From: Nannocystis sp. RBIL2
GTDB lineage: Bacteria > Myxococcota_A > Polyangia > Nannocystales > Nannocystaceae
Direction: 5' to 3'
Assembly (NCBI RefSeq): GCF_026626745.1
Contig: NZ_JAPNJW010000002.1
Location: forward strand, 5,480,151-5,544,150
Length of the DNA: 64,000 bases
Shown one piece after another: positions 42,169 through 51,358 of this stretch (positions are counted from its first letter, which is position 1; each line of letters begins with the position of its first letter). The notes under the pieces were generated by a model, which saw only the letters and a program-made list of their open reading frames with translations, had not been told where the DNA came from and searched no databases. A program made the position numbers and the translations under genes.

Positions 42169-42930
42169 TCACGACCCCGGCAGGAACTGCACCGCGTGTT
42201 GCGGGATCGCCGTGGCCGCGCCGACCAGCACCTGGTCGCCCCAGCGCTCGACCCACAGCGCGCGGTCGGCCGCAGCGCGGTAGACGTAGGTGGCCACCCG
42301 CGGCAGCGCCGGGCGCCCGTGCATGCCGACGCCGGCGGCGCTGGCCTGGCCGCGCCGCTCGAGCGCGTAGGTGTGCTCCTGGTGCGGGATGTGGCGCGGC
42401 GGCTCGCCGGACAGGCCGTGGCCGCGGACCGGCTCGGCGAGCAACCACCGCTCCTGATCGGGCGAGCCGATCAGCCAACGATGGCGGTCGGCGTCGGTCA
42501 TCACCGCGATGACGGTGGCCGTCGCGCCCTCCTTGAGGTTGACCACGCCGTCGACCAGGTAGTCGCCGTCGAGGTTGGGGTCGCCGGTCTCGACGACGAC
42601 GACGTCGCCCTGGCGCAGCGCGGTGAGGGTGAGCTCGGGCCCGTCGGGGGTGTCGGGCGCGAGGCGAGGCGCGGGCGCGGGCTGGAGGCGGCCCTGGAGG
42701 CGCTGGGCGACGCGGGCGCGGATCTTCTGGCTCACGGGGTCGCCGGGGATCGATCCCGAAGTGGTCGACACGGAAGCGGCGGCGGCGAGGGCGAGCTGCG
42801 GATGCGGACCATCGCCCTCGGTGAGCTGCCGCCGGTCGCCCCAGTCGCGGAGCCGCCGGGCGGCGAGGATGCCGACCCAAAAAGCGCCGGCGATGGTCAT
42901 GGCGGCGAGCAAGGAGGCGAGCGTCAACAT
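42169..42930 (-). CDS. Single-helix membrane protein, DUF4178-like
   Basis: A 253-residue protein starting MLTLASLLAAMTIAGAFWVG, one N-terminal helix with the body in the cytoplasm or periplasm. The body has GPELTLTALRQGDVVVVETG, DYLVDGVVNLKEGATATVIA and HRWLIGSPDQERWLLAEPV. This matches the style of DUF4178 domains (GD...DG..Y.V.G...L.EG......W.L.......WL), though identification is from pattern only. The C-terminal part ends LWVERWGDQVLVGAATAIP. It is followed after 4 bp by the CrtA-like gene, so they are probably co-transcribed. Function unknown. Confidence 0.65.
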   Translation of the reverse strand: MLTLASLLAAMTIAGAFWVGILAARRLRDWGDRRQLTEGDGPHPQLALAAAASVSTTSGSIPGDPVSQKIRARVAQRLQGRLQPAPAPRLAPDTPDGPELTLTALRQGDVVVVETGDPNLDGDYLVDGVVNLKEGATATVIAVMTDADRHRWLIGSPDQERWLLAEPVRGHGLSGEPPRHIPHQEHTYALERRGQASAAGVGMHGRPALPRVATYVYRAAADRALWVERWGDQVLVGAATAIPQHAVQFLPGS

Positions 42931-43305
42931 GCGGGAGCGGTAGCCCTCGACGCTTGCTTGTAGCACGCCGCCCGGGCCCGCGGGAGGCCGCGCCCGCCAG
43001 GACCGCCGCCTCCGCGCCTGGCCGTGCGCCCGCGCCGGCTCGTTCGCCGCCCGCGCGAGGTGCGAACCACCGGCCCGGTCCGCCGCAGGCCCGACGCCAG
43101 CGCTCCAGCCTCGGACCTGCGCGCGCGCCGGCGCGCCTCGCGGCAGTCCGAAGAGACATGTCCGTTCCGACACCTTTTAAAAAGTTCCGCGCGCCGGCCC
43201 GAAGCGGGAATGACGGGTTCTTCCGGACATGTCTCGAAGGACATGTCGATGGCGAGGCCGCGCTCAGTGCATCCTGTCACATGTCTCGAAGGACAGCTCG
43301 TCCGA
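42931..43305. other. Non-coding region with three palindrome copies and an AT element
   Basis: Palindrome copies at 43157-43174, 43228-43245 and 43280-43297 (loops GTTC, CGAA, CGAA). The AT tract TTTTAAAAAG follows the first copy directly at 43175-43184. No gene was seen. It separates hrpB from the DUF4178-like gene and contains the latter's promoter, not otherwise recognisable. Confidence 0.6.
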
Positions 43306-45855
43306 TCACCTCCGCGGCGTCGGCGGCGCCGCGGTGCGTGGGTCTTCCGGCCACGAGTGCCGGGGATAGCGGCGCATCAGCGCCTTGCGGACCTCCGGGT
43401 AGTGGCGGTCCCAGAAGCCGGCGAGGTCGGTGGTGACCTGCTCGGCGCGGCCGTTGGGGGCCAGCAGGTGGAGCACCAGCGGGACCTTGCCGCCGGCGAT
43501 GTGCGGCCCGCGGCTCATCCCGAAGAAATCTTGCAGGCGCGACGCCAGCCACGGCGGCTTGTCGGGCTCGTAGTGGACGGCAGCGCGGCGGCCCCCGGGC
43601 AGCTGCACGTGTGTCGGCGCCAGCCGCTCGAGCCCGCCGCCGCCGGCCACGCGACCCAGCAGCTGGCCGAACAGGTCGGCCGCGCGCAGCTCCGCGAAGC
43701 TCGACCGCCCCTCGCACAGCTCGGCCAGCACCTCGCGCGCGACCGCCTCGGTGATCACCGGCGCACCCGGCACGTGCGCCGCCACGAACGCCGAGCGCGC
43801 CATCAACCCGCGCAGCGCCTCGGCATCGCCGACGAACCGCTCCGGCCCGGCCGCCTGCGCCTGCGCGCGCAGCAGCTCGCTGGCCGCGGGCGGCAGCTGC
43901 TTGCGGACCGTGCGCTCGAGCAGGAGCCCCATGTACCGCAGCTCGCGCGCCCCCTCGACCCGCTCGCGCGCCGCGTTCCACTGCAGCTCGTCGCGCTCCT
44001 CGATCTCGTCGAGCAGCTGGTCGATCAGCCACTCCGGCTCGATCGCGCAGGCGCTGCGCACCAGCACCTGCGCCCCGCGGTCGGCCTCGCGCCGCTGCTC
44101 GACCTCCAGCGCCAAAAGCCACGGCGCAGTGCGCACCACCGACCCCGGCCCCAGCCGCGCCGCCCCGCCGCCGGCCAGCGCCAGCGCGCGGAAGCCCCCG
44201 ACGTCCTCGCGCGCCTGCGCCACCCGCTCGGGGAAGGCCGCCAGCAGGGCCATGCGCAGCCTGTCCTCTCGTTCCTGTTCCTTGATACCTAGCTCTTTGG
44301 ACCTGTCCCGTGAGTCATGCGGCAGCGCGCGCAGCAGCTGGTCGCGGACCTGCAGCGCGCGGCGGGCCGGACCGGCCAGCAGGCCGCGCTCGTCGCCGCG
44401 GCGGCGCAGCTTCTCGAGGTCGGCGAGGTCGACCAGGACGTCGGCGTCGGCGTCGCACGAGGCGAGCGCGCCGGCCGGGCGGATCGATCGCTCCGACAGC
44501 AGCGCCGCGGCGCCGCAGGCGAGCCCCGGCACCCCGCGGTCGATGCCCTCGCACAGCAGCCGTCCGAGCCGCGGGTGGAGCGGGAACGCCAGGATGCGCC
44601 GGCCCAGCGCGGTGACCCGGCCCGCGGGATCGATCGTCCCGAGCCGCCGCAGCAGCGCCTCGCCGGCCTGCAGCGCCGCCGTCGGCGGGGCCTCGAACCA
44701 CGCGAACCCGGCCGGGTCGGCGACCGCGAACGCGTGCAGGTCGAGCAGCGCGCCCGCCAGGTCGACGCGGTGGATCTCCGGCGGCGTGTGCTCCGGCCGG
44801 CGGTCGTGGTCGACCTGCGCGTACAGCCGCAGGCACCGGCCCGCCCGCGTGCGCCCGGCTCGCCCCGCCCGCTGGGCCGCCGAGGCGCGCGAGATCTTGG
44901 CGAGCTGCAGCGTCGGGATGCCGGTCCACGGATCGTGCGCGGCCACCCGCGCCAGGCCGCCGTCGATCACCGCCGCGATCCCGTCGATCGTCACCGACGT
45001 CTCGGCGACGTTGGTGCTGAGGATCAGCTTCCTCTTGGGACATGGCCGCACGGCCAGGTCCTGCTCGGCCGGCGGCAGCTCGCCGTGGAGCGGGAGCACC
45101 TGCATCCCGTGGTGGGCCGCGAACCCGGCGCAGGTCTCGGCGGCGCGGGCGATCTCGCGGGCCCCGGGCAGGAACACCAGGACGTCGCCGTCGAGCCCCT
45201 CGTCGACCAGCTTGGCCAGGGCCCGCAGCACCCCCGAGTGGAGCTCGTTCGGCTCGCCGAGGTGCTCGATCGCCACCGGGTACATGCGGCCGGCGCTGGT
45301 GATCCGGGCGCACGGCGTGGCTGCCCCTTCGGACAGGTAATTCGCGACCGCGGCGCCGTCGAGGGTCGCCGACATGACCACGATCTTGAGGTCCGGCCGG
45401 GCCCCGCGCTGCAGCTGGCGCAGCAGGGCGAGCCCCATGTCGCCGTCGATGTGGCGCTCGTGGAACTCGTCGAGCACGACCGCGCCGACGTCGCGCAGCT
45501 CGGGATCGGCGTGCAGCTTGCGCCCGAGCAGGCCCTCGGTGATGAAGCGGAGGCGCGTCTCGGGGCCGACCGCGGATTCGAACCGGACCTGGTAGCCGAC
45601 GGTCGCGCCGAGCGGCTCGCCGAGGCTCTCGGCCACGCGGGCGGCGGTCATGCGCGCGGCCAGGCGGCGCGGCTGCAGCACCAGGATCTCGCGCCCGCCC
45701 GCCAGCCCGGCCTGCAGCAGCGCCAGCGGCACGCGCGTGGTCTTGCCGGCCCCGGGCGGGGCCTCGATCACCGCGCACGGGGAGCGCTGCAGCGCCGCGA
45801 CGATGTCGCCGAGGACCTCGTCGATCGGGAGCTGCGAGGGTGCGCGCGTCGCCAC
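43306..45855 (-). CDS. hrpB: ATP-dependent helicase HrpB
   Basis: A DEAH-type helicase, about 849 residues from the GTG at 45855 (an in-frame ATG at 45966 lies inside a palindrome and would add 37 basic residues). Motifs: VIEAPPGAGKTTRVPLALL (I), QPRRLAARM (Ia), VVLDEFHERHIDGD (II), VVMSATLDG (III), DVLVFLPGAREI (IV), STNVAETSVTIDG (V), QRAGRAGRTRAGRC (VI). The C-terminal HrpB domain includes RYMGLLLERTVRK and HYEPDKPPWLASRLQDFFGM. Family members are implicated in RNA metabolism. Repeat-derived peptides are inserted in frame: DRSKELGIKEQERED (44260-44319), where homologues have a short link, and YLSEGAA (45320-45337). Confidence 0.93.
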   Translation of the reverse strand: MATRAPSQLPIDEVLGDIVAALQRSPCAVIEAPPGAGKTTRVPLALLQAGLAGGREILVLQPRRLAARMTAARVAESLGEPLGATVGYQVRFESAVGPETRLRFITEGLLGRKLHADPELRDVGAVVLDEFHERHIDGDMGLALLRQLQRGARPDLKIVVMSATLDGAAVANYLSEGAATPCARITSAGRMYPVAIEHLGEPNELHSGVLRALAKLVDEGLDGDVLVFLPGAREIARAAETCAGFAAHHGMQVLPLHGELPPAEQDLAVRPCPKRKLILSTNVAETSVTIDGIAAVIDGGLARVAAHDPWTGIPTLQLAKISRASAAQRAGRAGRTRAGRCLRLYAQVDHDRRPEHTPPEIHRVDLAGALLDLHAFAVADPAGFAWFEAPPTAALQAGEALLRRLGTIDPAGRVTALGRRILAFPLHPRLGRLLCEGIDRGVPGLACGAAALLSERSIRPAGALASCDADADVLVDLADLEKLRRRGDERGLLAGPARRALQVRDQLLRALPHDSRDRSKELGIKEQEREDRLRMALLAAFPERVAQAREDVGGFRALALAGGGAARLGPGSVVRTAPWLLALEVEQRREADRGAQVLVRSACAIEPEWLIDQLLDEIEERDELQWNAARERVEGARELRYMGLLLERTVRKQLPPAASELLRAQAQAAGPERFVGDAEALRGLMARSAFVAAHVPGAPVITEAVAREVLAELCEGRSSFAELRAADLFGQLLGRVAGGGGLERLAPTHVQLPGGRRAAVHYEPDKPPWLASRLQDFFGMSRGPHIAGGKVPLVLHLLAPNGRAEQVTTDLAGFWDRHYPEVRKALMRRYPRHSWPEDPRTAAPPTPRR
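44260..44319. repeat. Four-unit 14-bp-period array inside hrpB
   Basis: CCTG, CCTG, CCTA, CCTG and CATG at 44260, 44274, 44288, 44302 and 44316, exactly 14 bp apart. The fillers are TCCTCTCGTT, TTCCTTGATA, GCTCTTTGGA and TCCCGTGAGT. The middle units have decayed as palindromes but keep the period, which shows the period is real. Confidence 0.8.
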
Positions 45856-45949
45856 GACGGGGCAGCATAGCGGCCCGTCGCGGTCGCGCCCGCTCGCCCG
45901 TTTGCGCCTGGTCGCGTGAGTTTTCCGAGCGCCTCGGCCGGCCGCGTGA

Positions 45950-45996
45950 GCTGTCCTCTGAGTCATCTCTCCCGCAGACCTGTCCCGAACGGCAGG
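45950..45996. repeat. Palindrome copies in the hrpB-feoA divergent region
   Basis: Copies at 45950-45967 (loop TCTG) and 45979-45996 (loop CGAA). They lie between the hrpB and feoA starts and could be transcribed in either leader. Confidence 0.7.
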
Positions 45997-46061
45997 CGGC
46001 GGGTGGACGTCGCACGCCGCGCTTGACCGCGTGCGGGGCCCGGCGCCAAGCTCCCTCGACG

Positions 46062-46292
46062 GTGGCCTTCAACCTGTCGCAGCTCGAGCTCGGCGCACGC
46101 GCCCGCGTGACCCTCGTCGGAGGCGCAGGGCCGCTGGCGTTGCGGCTGCTCGAGATGGGCTTCACGCCGGGCACCGTGGTGGTGCTGGTCAAGCGGGCGC
46201 CGTTCGGCGATCCGCTCGAGCTGCAGGTCCGCGGCTGTCACGTGTCGCTGCGCAAGGCCGAGGCCGCGCGGATCGAGGCGGTGCTGCTGTGA
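46062..46292 (+). CDS. feoA: Ferrous iron transport protein A (FeoA)
   Basis: A 76-residue SH3-like FeoA, starting at the GTG at 46062 (VAFNLSQLELGARARVTLVG). The family features are LRLLEMGFTPGTVVVLVKRA, then PFGDPLELQVRGCHVSLRKA and EAARIEAVLL. FeoA is a small cytoplasmic partner of FeoB thought to modulate its GTPase or assembly. Its stop overlaps the feoB start by 4 bases (GTGA), so the two are coupled. No Fur box was identified upstream. The frame is open much further upstream, but that extension is shadow of hrpB. Confidence 0.92.
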   Translation: MAFNLSQLELGARARVTLVGGAGPLALRLLEMGFTPGTVVVLVKRAPFGDPLELQVRGCHVSLRKAEAARIEAVLL

Positions 46293-48460
46293 CTCCCCTG
46301 CGCGTCGCATTGGCCGGCAACCCCAACGTCGGCAAGACCAGCCTCTTCAACGAGCTGACCGGCGCGCGCCACAAGGTCGGCAACTACGCCGGCGTCACCG
46401 TCGAGACCCGCGCCGGCGCCGTCGTGCCGCGCCTGTCGCCGACCCGGCCGATCACGGTCCTCGACCTGCCCGGCACCTACAGCCTCACTCCGATCGCCGA
46501 GGACGAGGCCGTCGCGTTCCGCTGCCTCACCGGCGCCGAGAGCGAGCCGCCCGACGTCGTCGCCCTCGTGCTCGACGCCGCCAACCTGGCCCGCAACCTC
46601 TACCTCGCGGTCCAGCTGCTCGAGCTCGGCCGCCCGCTGGTGGTCGCCCTCAACATGATGGACGTCGCCGCCGAGGCCGGCACGCCCGTCGACCCCGACG
46701 CCCTCTCGCGCGCCCTCGGCGTGCCGGTGGTGCCGACGGTCGCGCGCACCGGCGAGGGCATGGCGCGCCTGGTCGAAGCGCTAGGTTCCATCGAACATGT
46801 CCCTCAGGCCATCTCACCGCTGCGCGCGCGCCTGCTGGCGGGCGACGACGCCCTGCCCGCGCCGCCGGTGATCGAGGCCGCGCGCTGGCGCTGGCTGGTG
46901 TCGGCGGCCGCGGCCGGCACCCTCGAGCTGGCCGGCCCGACCGCCGAGGAGCAGGCCGCCCTCGCCGCCCACCCCGCCGCGGCCCTGACCGCGGCCGCGC
47001 ACGCGCGGGTGATCGCCCGCTACCGCGAGGTCGACGCCCTGCTGGCCGAGATCGGCTTCACCGCCGCCCAGCGCGAGCGGGCGCCGGCGATGAGCCGCTC
47101 GGCGGCGATCGACCGCGTCCTGACCCACCGCGTGTGGGGCCTCGTGATCTTCGTCGGCGTCATGGCGACGATCTTCAGCTCGATCTTCACCTGGGCCGAG
47201 CCGCTGATGGGCGCGATCGAGGCGCTCATCGGCTGGCTCTCGGAGCAGGTCAGCGCCGCTCTCGGCCCCGGGGTCTTCACCGACCTCCTGACCCAGGGCG
47301 TGCTCGCGGGCGCCGGCAACGTGCTGGTGTTCGTGCCGCAGATCGCCCTGCTGTTCCTGCTGCTCGGCATCCTCGAGGACTCGGGCTACATGGCGCGGGC
47401 GGCGTTCCTCGTCGACCGCCTGATGGCCCGCGTCGGCCTGCACGGGCGCGCCTTCGTCCCGCTGCTCAGCGGCTACGCCTGCGCGATCCCGGCGATCCTC
47501 GGCACTCGCACGATCACCGACCCGCGCGACCGCCTGGCCACCATCCTCATGATCCCGTTCATGAGCTGCAGCGCGCGCCTGCCGATCTACGTCCTCTTCA
47601 TCAGCGCGCTGTTCCCCGCCGAAGAACGCGTCGGCCCGTTCACCGTCGGCAGCCTCATGCTGGTCGGCTTCTACGCGCTGTCGACCGTCTCGGCCCTGGC
47701 CGCCGGCGCGATCTGGAAGCGCACCGCCCTGCGCGGGCCGACCCCGCCGTTCGTGCTCGAGCTGCCGCCGTACCGCCTGCCGCGGCTGCGCAACACCCTG
47801 CTCCACGTCTACGACCGCACCGCCGACTTCGTCCGCCAGGCCGGCACGGTCATCCTCGCGGTCACCGTCGTGCTGTGGGTGCTGCTCAGCTTCCCGCGCC
47901 CGCCTGACGCGCCGGACAGCGGGCGCGCGGTCGCCGAGGCCGTCCAGGTCGACCCGGCCGCGCGTGCCCCGGAGGACATGTCCGCGGAGACAGCCTCGGC
48001 TGACCCGAAGGACACCTCGCCGTCCGACGACGACTCCCCGATCATCCACTCGATCGGCGGCCGCATCGGCAAGGCCATGGAGCCGGTGCTGCAGCCGATG
48101 GGCCAGGACTTCCGCATGGGCATCGCCATCCTCGGCAGCTTCGCCGCGCGCGAGGTCATGATCAGCACGCTCGGCCTGGTCTACGGCATCGAGGCCGACG
48201 ACGAGAACCAGACCCCGCTGCGCGACAAGCTCCGCGAGGCCCGCGAGCCCGACGGCTCGCGCCGGCACACCCCGCTGAAGGGCCTGGCGGCGATGGTCTT
48301 CTTCGTCTACGCCTGCCAGTGCATGTCGACGCTGGCGGTGGTGCGCCGCGAGACCCGCTCGTGGAAGTGGCCGCTGGTGATGTTCGTCAGCATGTCGGCG
48401 CTGGCCTACGCGCTGGCGGTGCTGGTGTACCAGGTCGGCCTCGCGCTCGGGTACACCTGA
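46289..48460 (+). CDS. feoB: Ferrous iron transporter FeoB
   Basis: A 723-residue inner-membrane ferrous iron transporter. The N-terminal G-domain has G1 AGNPNVGKTSLFNELTG, switch YAGVTVETR, G3 DLPGTYSL and G4 NMMD, followed by a helical spacer. The membrane domain from about residue 275 contains the Gate motifs (LPQIALLFLLLGILEDSGYM, with FV before it, and LLSGYACAIPAILGTRTI) and conserved MIPFMSCSARLPIYVLF. Near residue 560-590 a hydrophilic loop DMSAETASADPKDTSPSDDD is partly coded by palindromic repeat 47977-47994; another copy (46796-46813) codes HVPQAIS at the G-domain edge. No feoC follows. It is convergent with mscL. Confidence 0.95.
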   Translation: MTPLRVALAGNPNVGKTSLFNELTGARHKVGNYAGVTVETRAGAVVPRLSPTRPITVLDLPGTYSLTPIAEDEAVAFRCLTGAESEPPDVVALVLDAANLARNLYLAVQLLELGRPLVVALNMMDVAAEAGTPVDPDALSRALGVPVVPTVARTGEGMARLVEALGSIEHVPQAISPLRARLLAGDDALPAPPVIEAARWRWLVSAAAAGTLELAGPTAEEQAALAAHPAAALTAAAHARVIARYREVDALLAEIGFTAAQRERAPAMSRSAAIDRVLTHRVWGLVIFVGVMATIFSSIFTWAEPLMGAIEALIGWLSEQVSAALGPGVFTDLLTQGVLAGAGNVLVFVPQIALLFLLLGILEDSGYMARAAFLVDRLMARVGLHGRAFVPLLSGYACAIPAILGTRTITDPRDRLATILMIPFMSCSARLPIYVLFISALFPAEERVGPFTVGSLMLVGFYALSTVSALAAGAIWKRTALRGPTPPFVLELPPYRLPRLRNTLLHVYDRTADFVRQAGTVILAVTVVLWVLLSFPRPPDAPDSGRAVAEAVQVDPAARAPEDMSAETASADPKDTSPSDDDSPIIHSIGGRIGKAMEPVLQPMGQDFRMGIAILGSFAAREVMISTLGLVYGIEADDENQTPLRDKLREAREPDGSRRHTPLKGLAAMVFFVYACQCMSTLAVVRRETRSWKWPLVMFVSMSALAYALAVLVYQVGLALGYT

Positions 48461-48474
48461 CCTGAACGCGAGGG

Positions 48475-48492
48475 CATGTCCGAACGGACAGG
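48475..48492. repeat. Palindrome between convergent feoB and mscL
   Basis: CATGTCC-GAAC-GGACAGG, 14 bp past the feoB stop and 6 bp past the mscL stop. The GNAA-like loop and position between two stops fit a bidirectional transcript-end hairpin, but there is no T run. Confidence 0.7.
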
Positions 48493-48497
48493 CGCCG

Positions 48498-48941
48498 TCA
48501 GAGCGGCCCGGAGCGGGCCTTGAGGAGGTCGCGGATCTCCATCAGCAGCTTCTCTTGCGACGACGGCTCCGCCGCGGCCTGCTCCTCCTTCTCGGTCATG
48601 CGCTCCTTGGCCCGGTGGATCGCCGACACCAGCAGGTAGACGGCGAACGCGACGATCAGGAACGTGATGACGAAGTTGAGGAACACGCCGTAGCGGACGG
48701 TCACGGCCCCCGCCTCGTTGGCCGCCACCAGCGAGAGGTAGGGCCCCGGGACCTTGCCGTCCTTCAGCACCAGGAACAGGTTGCTGAAGTCGACGCCGCC
48801 GAGGGCGAGGCCGATGGGAGGCATGATCACGTCGTCGACCAGCGACTTGACGATCGCGCCGAACGCTGCGCCGAGGATGATGCCGGAAGCCATGTCGATG
48901 AGGCTTCCGCGCATGGCGAACTTCCTGAACCCGCTGAGCAT
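48498..48941 (-). CDS. mscL: Large-conductance mechanosensitive channel MscL
   Basis: A 147-residue pentameric channel subunit that opens under membrane tension to relieve osmotic downshock. N-terminal amphipathic helix FRKFAMRGSLIDMASGIILG, TM1 AAFGAIVKSLVDDVIMPPIG, periplasmic loop, TM2 LNFVITFLIVAFAVYLLVSA, and the charged C-terminal helical bundle KERMTEKEEQAAAEPSSQEK. The SLIDMASGIILGAAFG stretch corresponds to the gate region. Length is normal. It is convergent with feoB and followed upstream by an ExbD-like gene in the same direction about 100 bp away. Confidence 0.95.
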   Translation of the reverse strand: MLSGFRKFAMRGSLIDMASGIILGAAFGAIVKSLVDDVIMPPIGLALGGVDFSNLFLVLKDGKVPGPYLSLVAANEAGAVTVRYGVFLNFVITFLIVAFAVYLLVSAIHRAKERMTEKEEQAAAEPSSQEKLLMEIRDLLKARSGPL

Positions 48942-49046
48942 CGCGGCGCATTTTATTGTCCAGGACAGACAAAGTCGCCAGCGAACGGCGAGGGGCGAAG
49001 TGCGATCCGCGACTCCTCCGCCGCCGAGCCCGATCGGGGCCCCCCT

Positions 49047-49466
49047 CTACAGCTTGTCGGAGGCGATGCCGACCGAGCCGACGCCGGCGTCGTGCGCCGC
49101 GGCCATCAGGCGGATGACCTCGCCGTACTTCACCCCGGGGGCGGCGTCGATCGCCAGCTTGCCGTCGTTCTGGACCTTCTGGTTGGCCTTGAGCGCCGCG
49201 ATCACGCTGTCGGTGTCACTGGCGACCACCTGGGTGCCGAGCTTGACGACCCCGCCGGCGTCGATCGACAGCAGCAAGGTGGCGTTCGGATCGGCCGCAC
49301 CCTGCACCTTCGACTGGGTGGGGATGTCGAGCGGCATCTGCGTGTTGGTGGCGGGCGGCGCCGACACCATGAAGATGATCAGGAGGCACAGGAGGACGTC
49401 GACCAGCGGGGTCACGTTGATCTCGTTGAGGGCGTCGCCCTCGTCACCGCCGACGCTGACTGCCAT
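49047..49466 (-). CDS. ExbD/TolR-type biopolymer transport protein
   Basis: A 139-residue inner-membrane protein. The single N-terminal helix INVTPLVDVLLCLLIIFMVS carries the conserved Asp23 used for proton-motive energy transfer. The periplasmic domain includes VVKLGTQVVASDTDSVIAAL and YGEVIRLMAAAHDAGVGSVG, matching ExbD/TolR. Members work with an ExbB/TolQ partner and a TonB/TolA protein; none is adjacent, so this is an orphan subunit that probably pairs with genes elsewhere. The TonB receptor at 5574 is a possible client in the same genome. It starts at an ATG 92 bp from the divergent lipoprotein gene. Confidence 0.92.
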   Translation of the reverse strand: MAVSVGGDEGDALNEINVTPLVDVLLCLLIIFMVSAPPATNTQMPLDIPTQSKVQGAADPNATLLLSIDAGGVVKLGTQVVASDTDSVIAALKANQKVQNDGKLAIDAAPGVKYGEVIRLMAAAHDAGVGSVGIASDKL

Positions 49467-49557
49467 GGTGCGACCACGCTAGCGGGCCGCGGCCGCCGCG
49501 TAAAGTCCAGGGCCGATCGCCGGGGCCCGCGCCGGGGTTTCCGCGATATCCTGCGGC

Positions 49558-50739
49558 ATGCTCCGCGCCGCCCTCGTCCTCGCTCTCGCGCTCGCCGGGA
49601 CCGCCTGCAACGCGCCCGCGCCCGCGCCTGCCGCCAAGCCCGAGGCCGCCAAGCCGGCCCCGCCCGCGAAGGCCGAGCCCGCGCCCGCGTCCGCGCCCGC
49701 CGCGAAGGCCCGCGATCCGCTGTGTGACGCCGCCGCCGCGCCGCTCGCGGCCCTGCGCGCGCATCAGGGCGACGCGCCGATCGCCTACGCGGACACGCCG
49801 CTGCAAGCGTGGGTGAAGGCCAGCGACGCGGCGACCGGCCGTCACGACGACGCCGCGATCGCCGCGGTGCTCGTCGACACCTCCCCCGCCGGCTTCGCCT
49901 TCCTCCGCGCCCGCATCGAGGGCTCGATCGCCCAGTGGATGCGCGACCGCCTGAAGCACGCCGCCGAGGCCAAGGAGGGCCGCGACGCGGCCTGGGGAGC
50001 CGCACGCTGCGCCTGGGAGGTCGCCCTGAAGCCGCTGGCGGCCGAGGTCGCTGGCGCCGAACCCGGCCTCGCCGAGGAGATCGACGCCGCCTTCACGGCC
50101 GGCGAGGCGGCGCTGGCGAGCGGCGACCCGACCGCGATCGACAAGGCCCTGCTGCCCGGGCACGAGGTCGTCGAGAAGTCGTGGTTCCGCCTGGCGCACC
50201 GCCGGCTGACGAGCGCCCTCGCCGAGGCCAAAGAGAAGAGCGACCCGGTACCGCTGGCGCGCGCCCGCGGCGTGTTCGAGGACCTGCGCGACCGCCTGAA
50301 GGACCGTAACACCCCCGGCATCGCCGTCGTCGACATGGCCCTCACGGCCGCCCCCGACAAGGTCGACGCCGAAACGATCGAGCGCGAGATCGCCCTGGCC
50401 CTGGTCAAGCGCGCCCGCAAGTACTGCGACGAGGCCCTGACCCCCGCGGCCAAGGGCCCGCTCGGCAGCGCGGCGGCGATGGCCACCGCGGCCGAGGGCG
50501 TGGCCTACACGCGAGTTGTCCTTCCGGACATGTCCGAAAAGCTCAAAGACCAGGGCTTCGACGAGGCCGCGCACCTGCAGGCCTGGCAGAGCTACGGCGA
50601 GGCGGTCGCGGAGGGCGACGCCGACGAGGCCAAGCGGCTGAGCGCCGAGCTCGTACAATGGAACTGCGCCTACCAGCGCGCCCTGGCGATCCGCGAGTGC
50701 ACGTCGTCGGCCGACGAGGTGTCGGCGAAGGCGCAGTGA
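49558..50739 (+). CDS. Large helical lipoprotein of unknown function
   Basis: A 393-residue lipoprotein. The leader MLRAALVLALALAGTAC gives Cys17. A PA/KPE-rich linker (APAPAAKPEAAKPAPPAKAE) spans about residues 18-50. The rest is mainly alpha-helical with a few Cys (DPLCDAAAAP, RCAWEVAL, YCDEALTP, WNCAYQRA) and no recognisable domain. Near residue 322, VVLPDMSEKLKD is encoded by a palindromic repeat (50515-50532), apparently accepted inside a helix. Divergent from the ExbD-like gene. It may be an envelope spacer or binding protein; nothing more can be said from sequence. Confidence 0.75.
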   Translation: MLRAALVLALALAGTACNAPAPAPAAKPEAAKPAPPAKAEPAPASAPAAKARDPLCDAAAAPLAALRAHQGDAPIAYADTPLQAWVKASDAATGRHDDAAIAAVLVDTSPAGFAFLRARIEGSIAQWMRDRLKHAAEAKEGRDAAWGAARCAWEVALKPLAAEVAGAEPGLAEEIDAAFTAGEAALASGDPTAIDKALLPGHEVVEKSWFRLAHRRLTSALAEAKEKSDPVPLARARGVFEDLRDRLKDRNTPGIAVVDMALTAAPDKVDAETIEREIALALVKRARKYCDEALTPAAKGPLGSAAAMATAAEGVAYTRVVLPDMSEKLKDQGFDEAAHLQAWQSYGEAVAEGDADEAKRLSAELVQWNCAYQRALAIRECTSSADEVSAKAQ

Positions 50740-51099
50740 GGTCGACCGAGCATGCTACCCCTGACGCGGGCGCGACGTCCAGTGCCTGCGGTCACCCGCG
50801 CCACGCGCAGCGGCGATGCGACCCGCGCAGCGGTGATGCGGCCCGCGCCGCGCCGGGTCTTTCGACCGCGTCACGCGACGTCGTCATGCGCCGTCTACGT
50901 GCCTCACGGCGGCCCTTTGCGACGTATCGTGGACCTCCCGACGGTGCCGCATCGTCATGCGACGTCGAGTGTGTCTGCAGCGACACCCATCGCGCTCGAT
51001 CGGGCTCAAAAGGGCCGTTACAGCGGGATTCTCGACCATCACGGCCACATTGATGCCGCCTTGATTTGACGTTCCGGGGCCCTCGCCAATGGTTTCAGC
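50740..51099. other. Non-coding region
   Basis: About 360 bp with no convincing gene. GCAGCGG(T/C)GATGCG(A/G)CCCGCG-type short repeats lie at about 50805-50850, and CGTCATGCG recurs at 50883 and 50950. An AT-richer stretch near 51005-51070 precedes a small open frame at 51100. Confidence 0.4.
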
Positions 51100-51285
51100 A
51101 TGCGCCACACAGGACTCGCCGCCCGCATGATTTTCGCCGAACGCTTCACGGCCGCCGTCATCGATCGGCCGTTTTACGCCGGCCTGAAGATGGTCGCCAC
51201 GCGCCCGCGCGTGATCGAGCCGACCATCGTCGTGCCCGCCGAGCCCGAGCCGGCCGTGTCCGCGCCGATGCCGCGCGCCGCCTAG
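51100..51285 (+). CDS. Possible small protein
   Basis: A 61-codon frame beginning MRHTGLAARMIFAERFTAAV and continuing IDRPFYAGLKMVATRPRVIE before a Pro/Glu-rich end. The residue mix is natural, with spaced hydrophobics and few Arg runs, unlike the shadows around it. No Shine-Dalgarno match is obvious and no family is recognised. It might be a real small protein. Confidence 0.35.
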   Translation: MRHTGLAARMIFAERFTAAVIDRPFYAGLKMVATRPRVIEPTIVVPAEPEPAVSAPMPRAA

Positions 51286-51358
51286 CCAGTCGGACCTCGG
51301 TCCGGCGCGCTGGTCGGCGCGCCGCGCGTCGCACCGTCTCTCCACCCTCACGTCTCAA

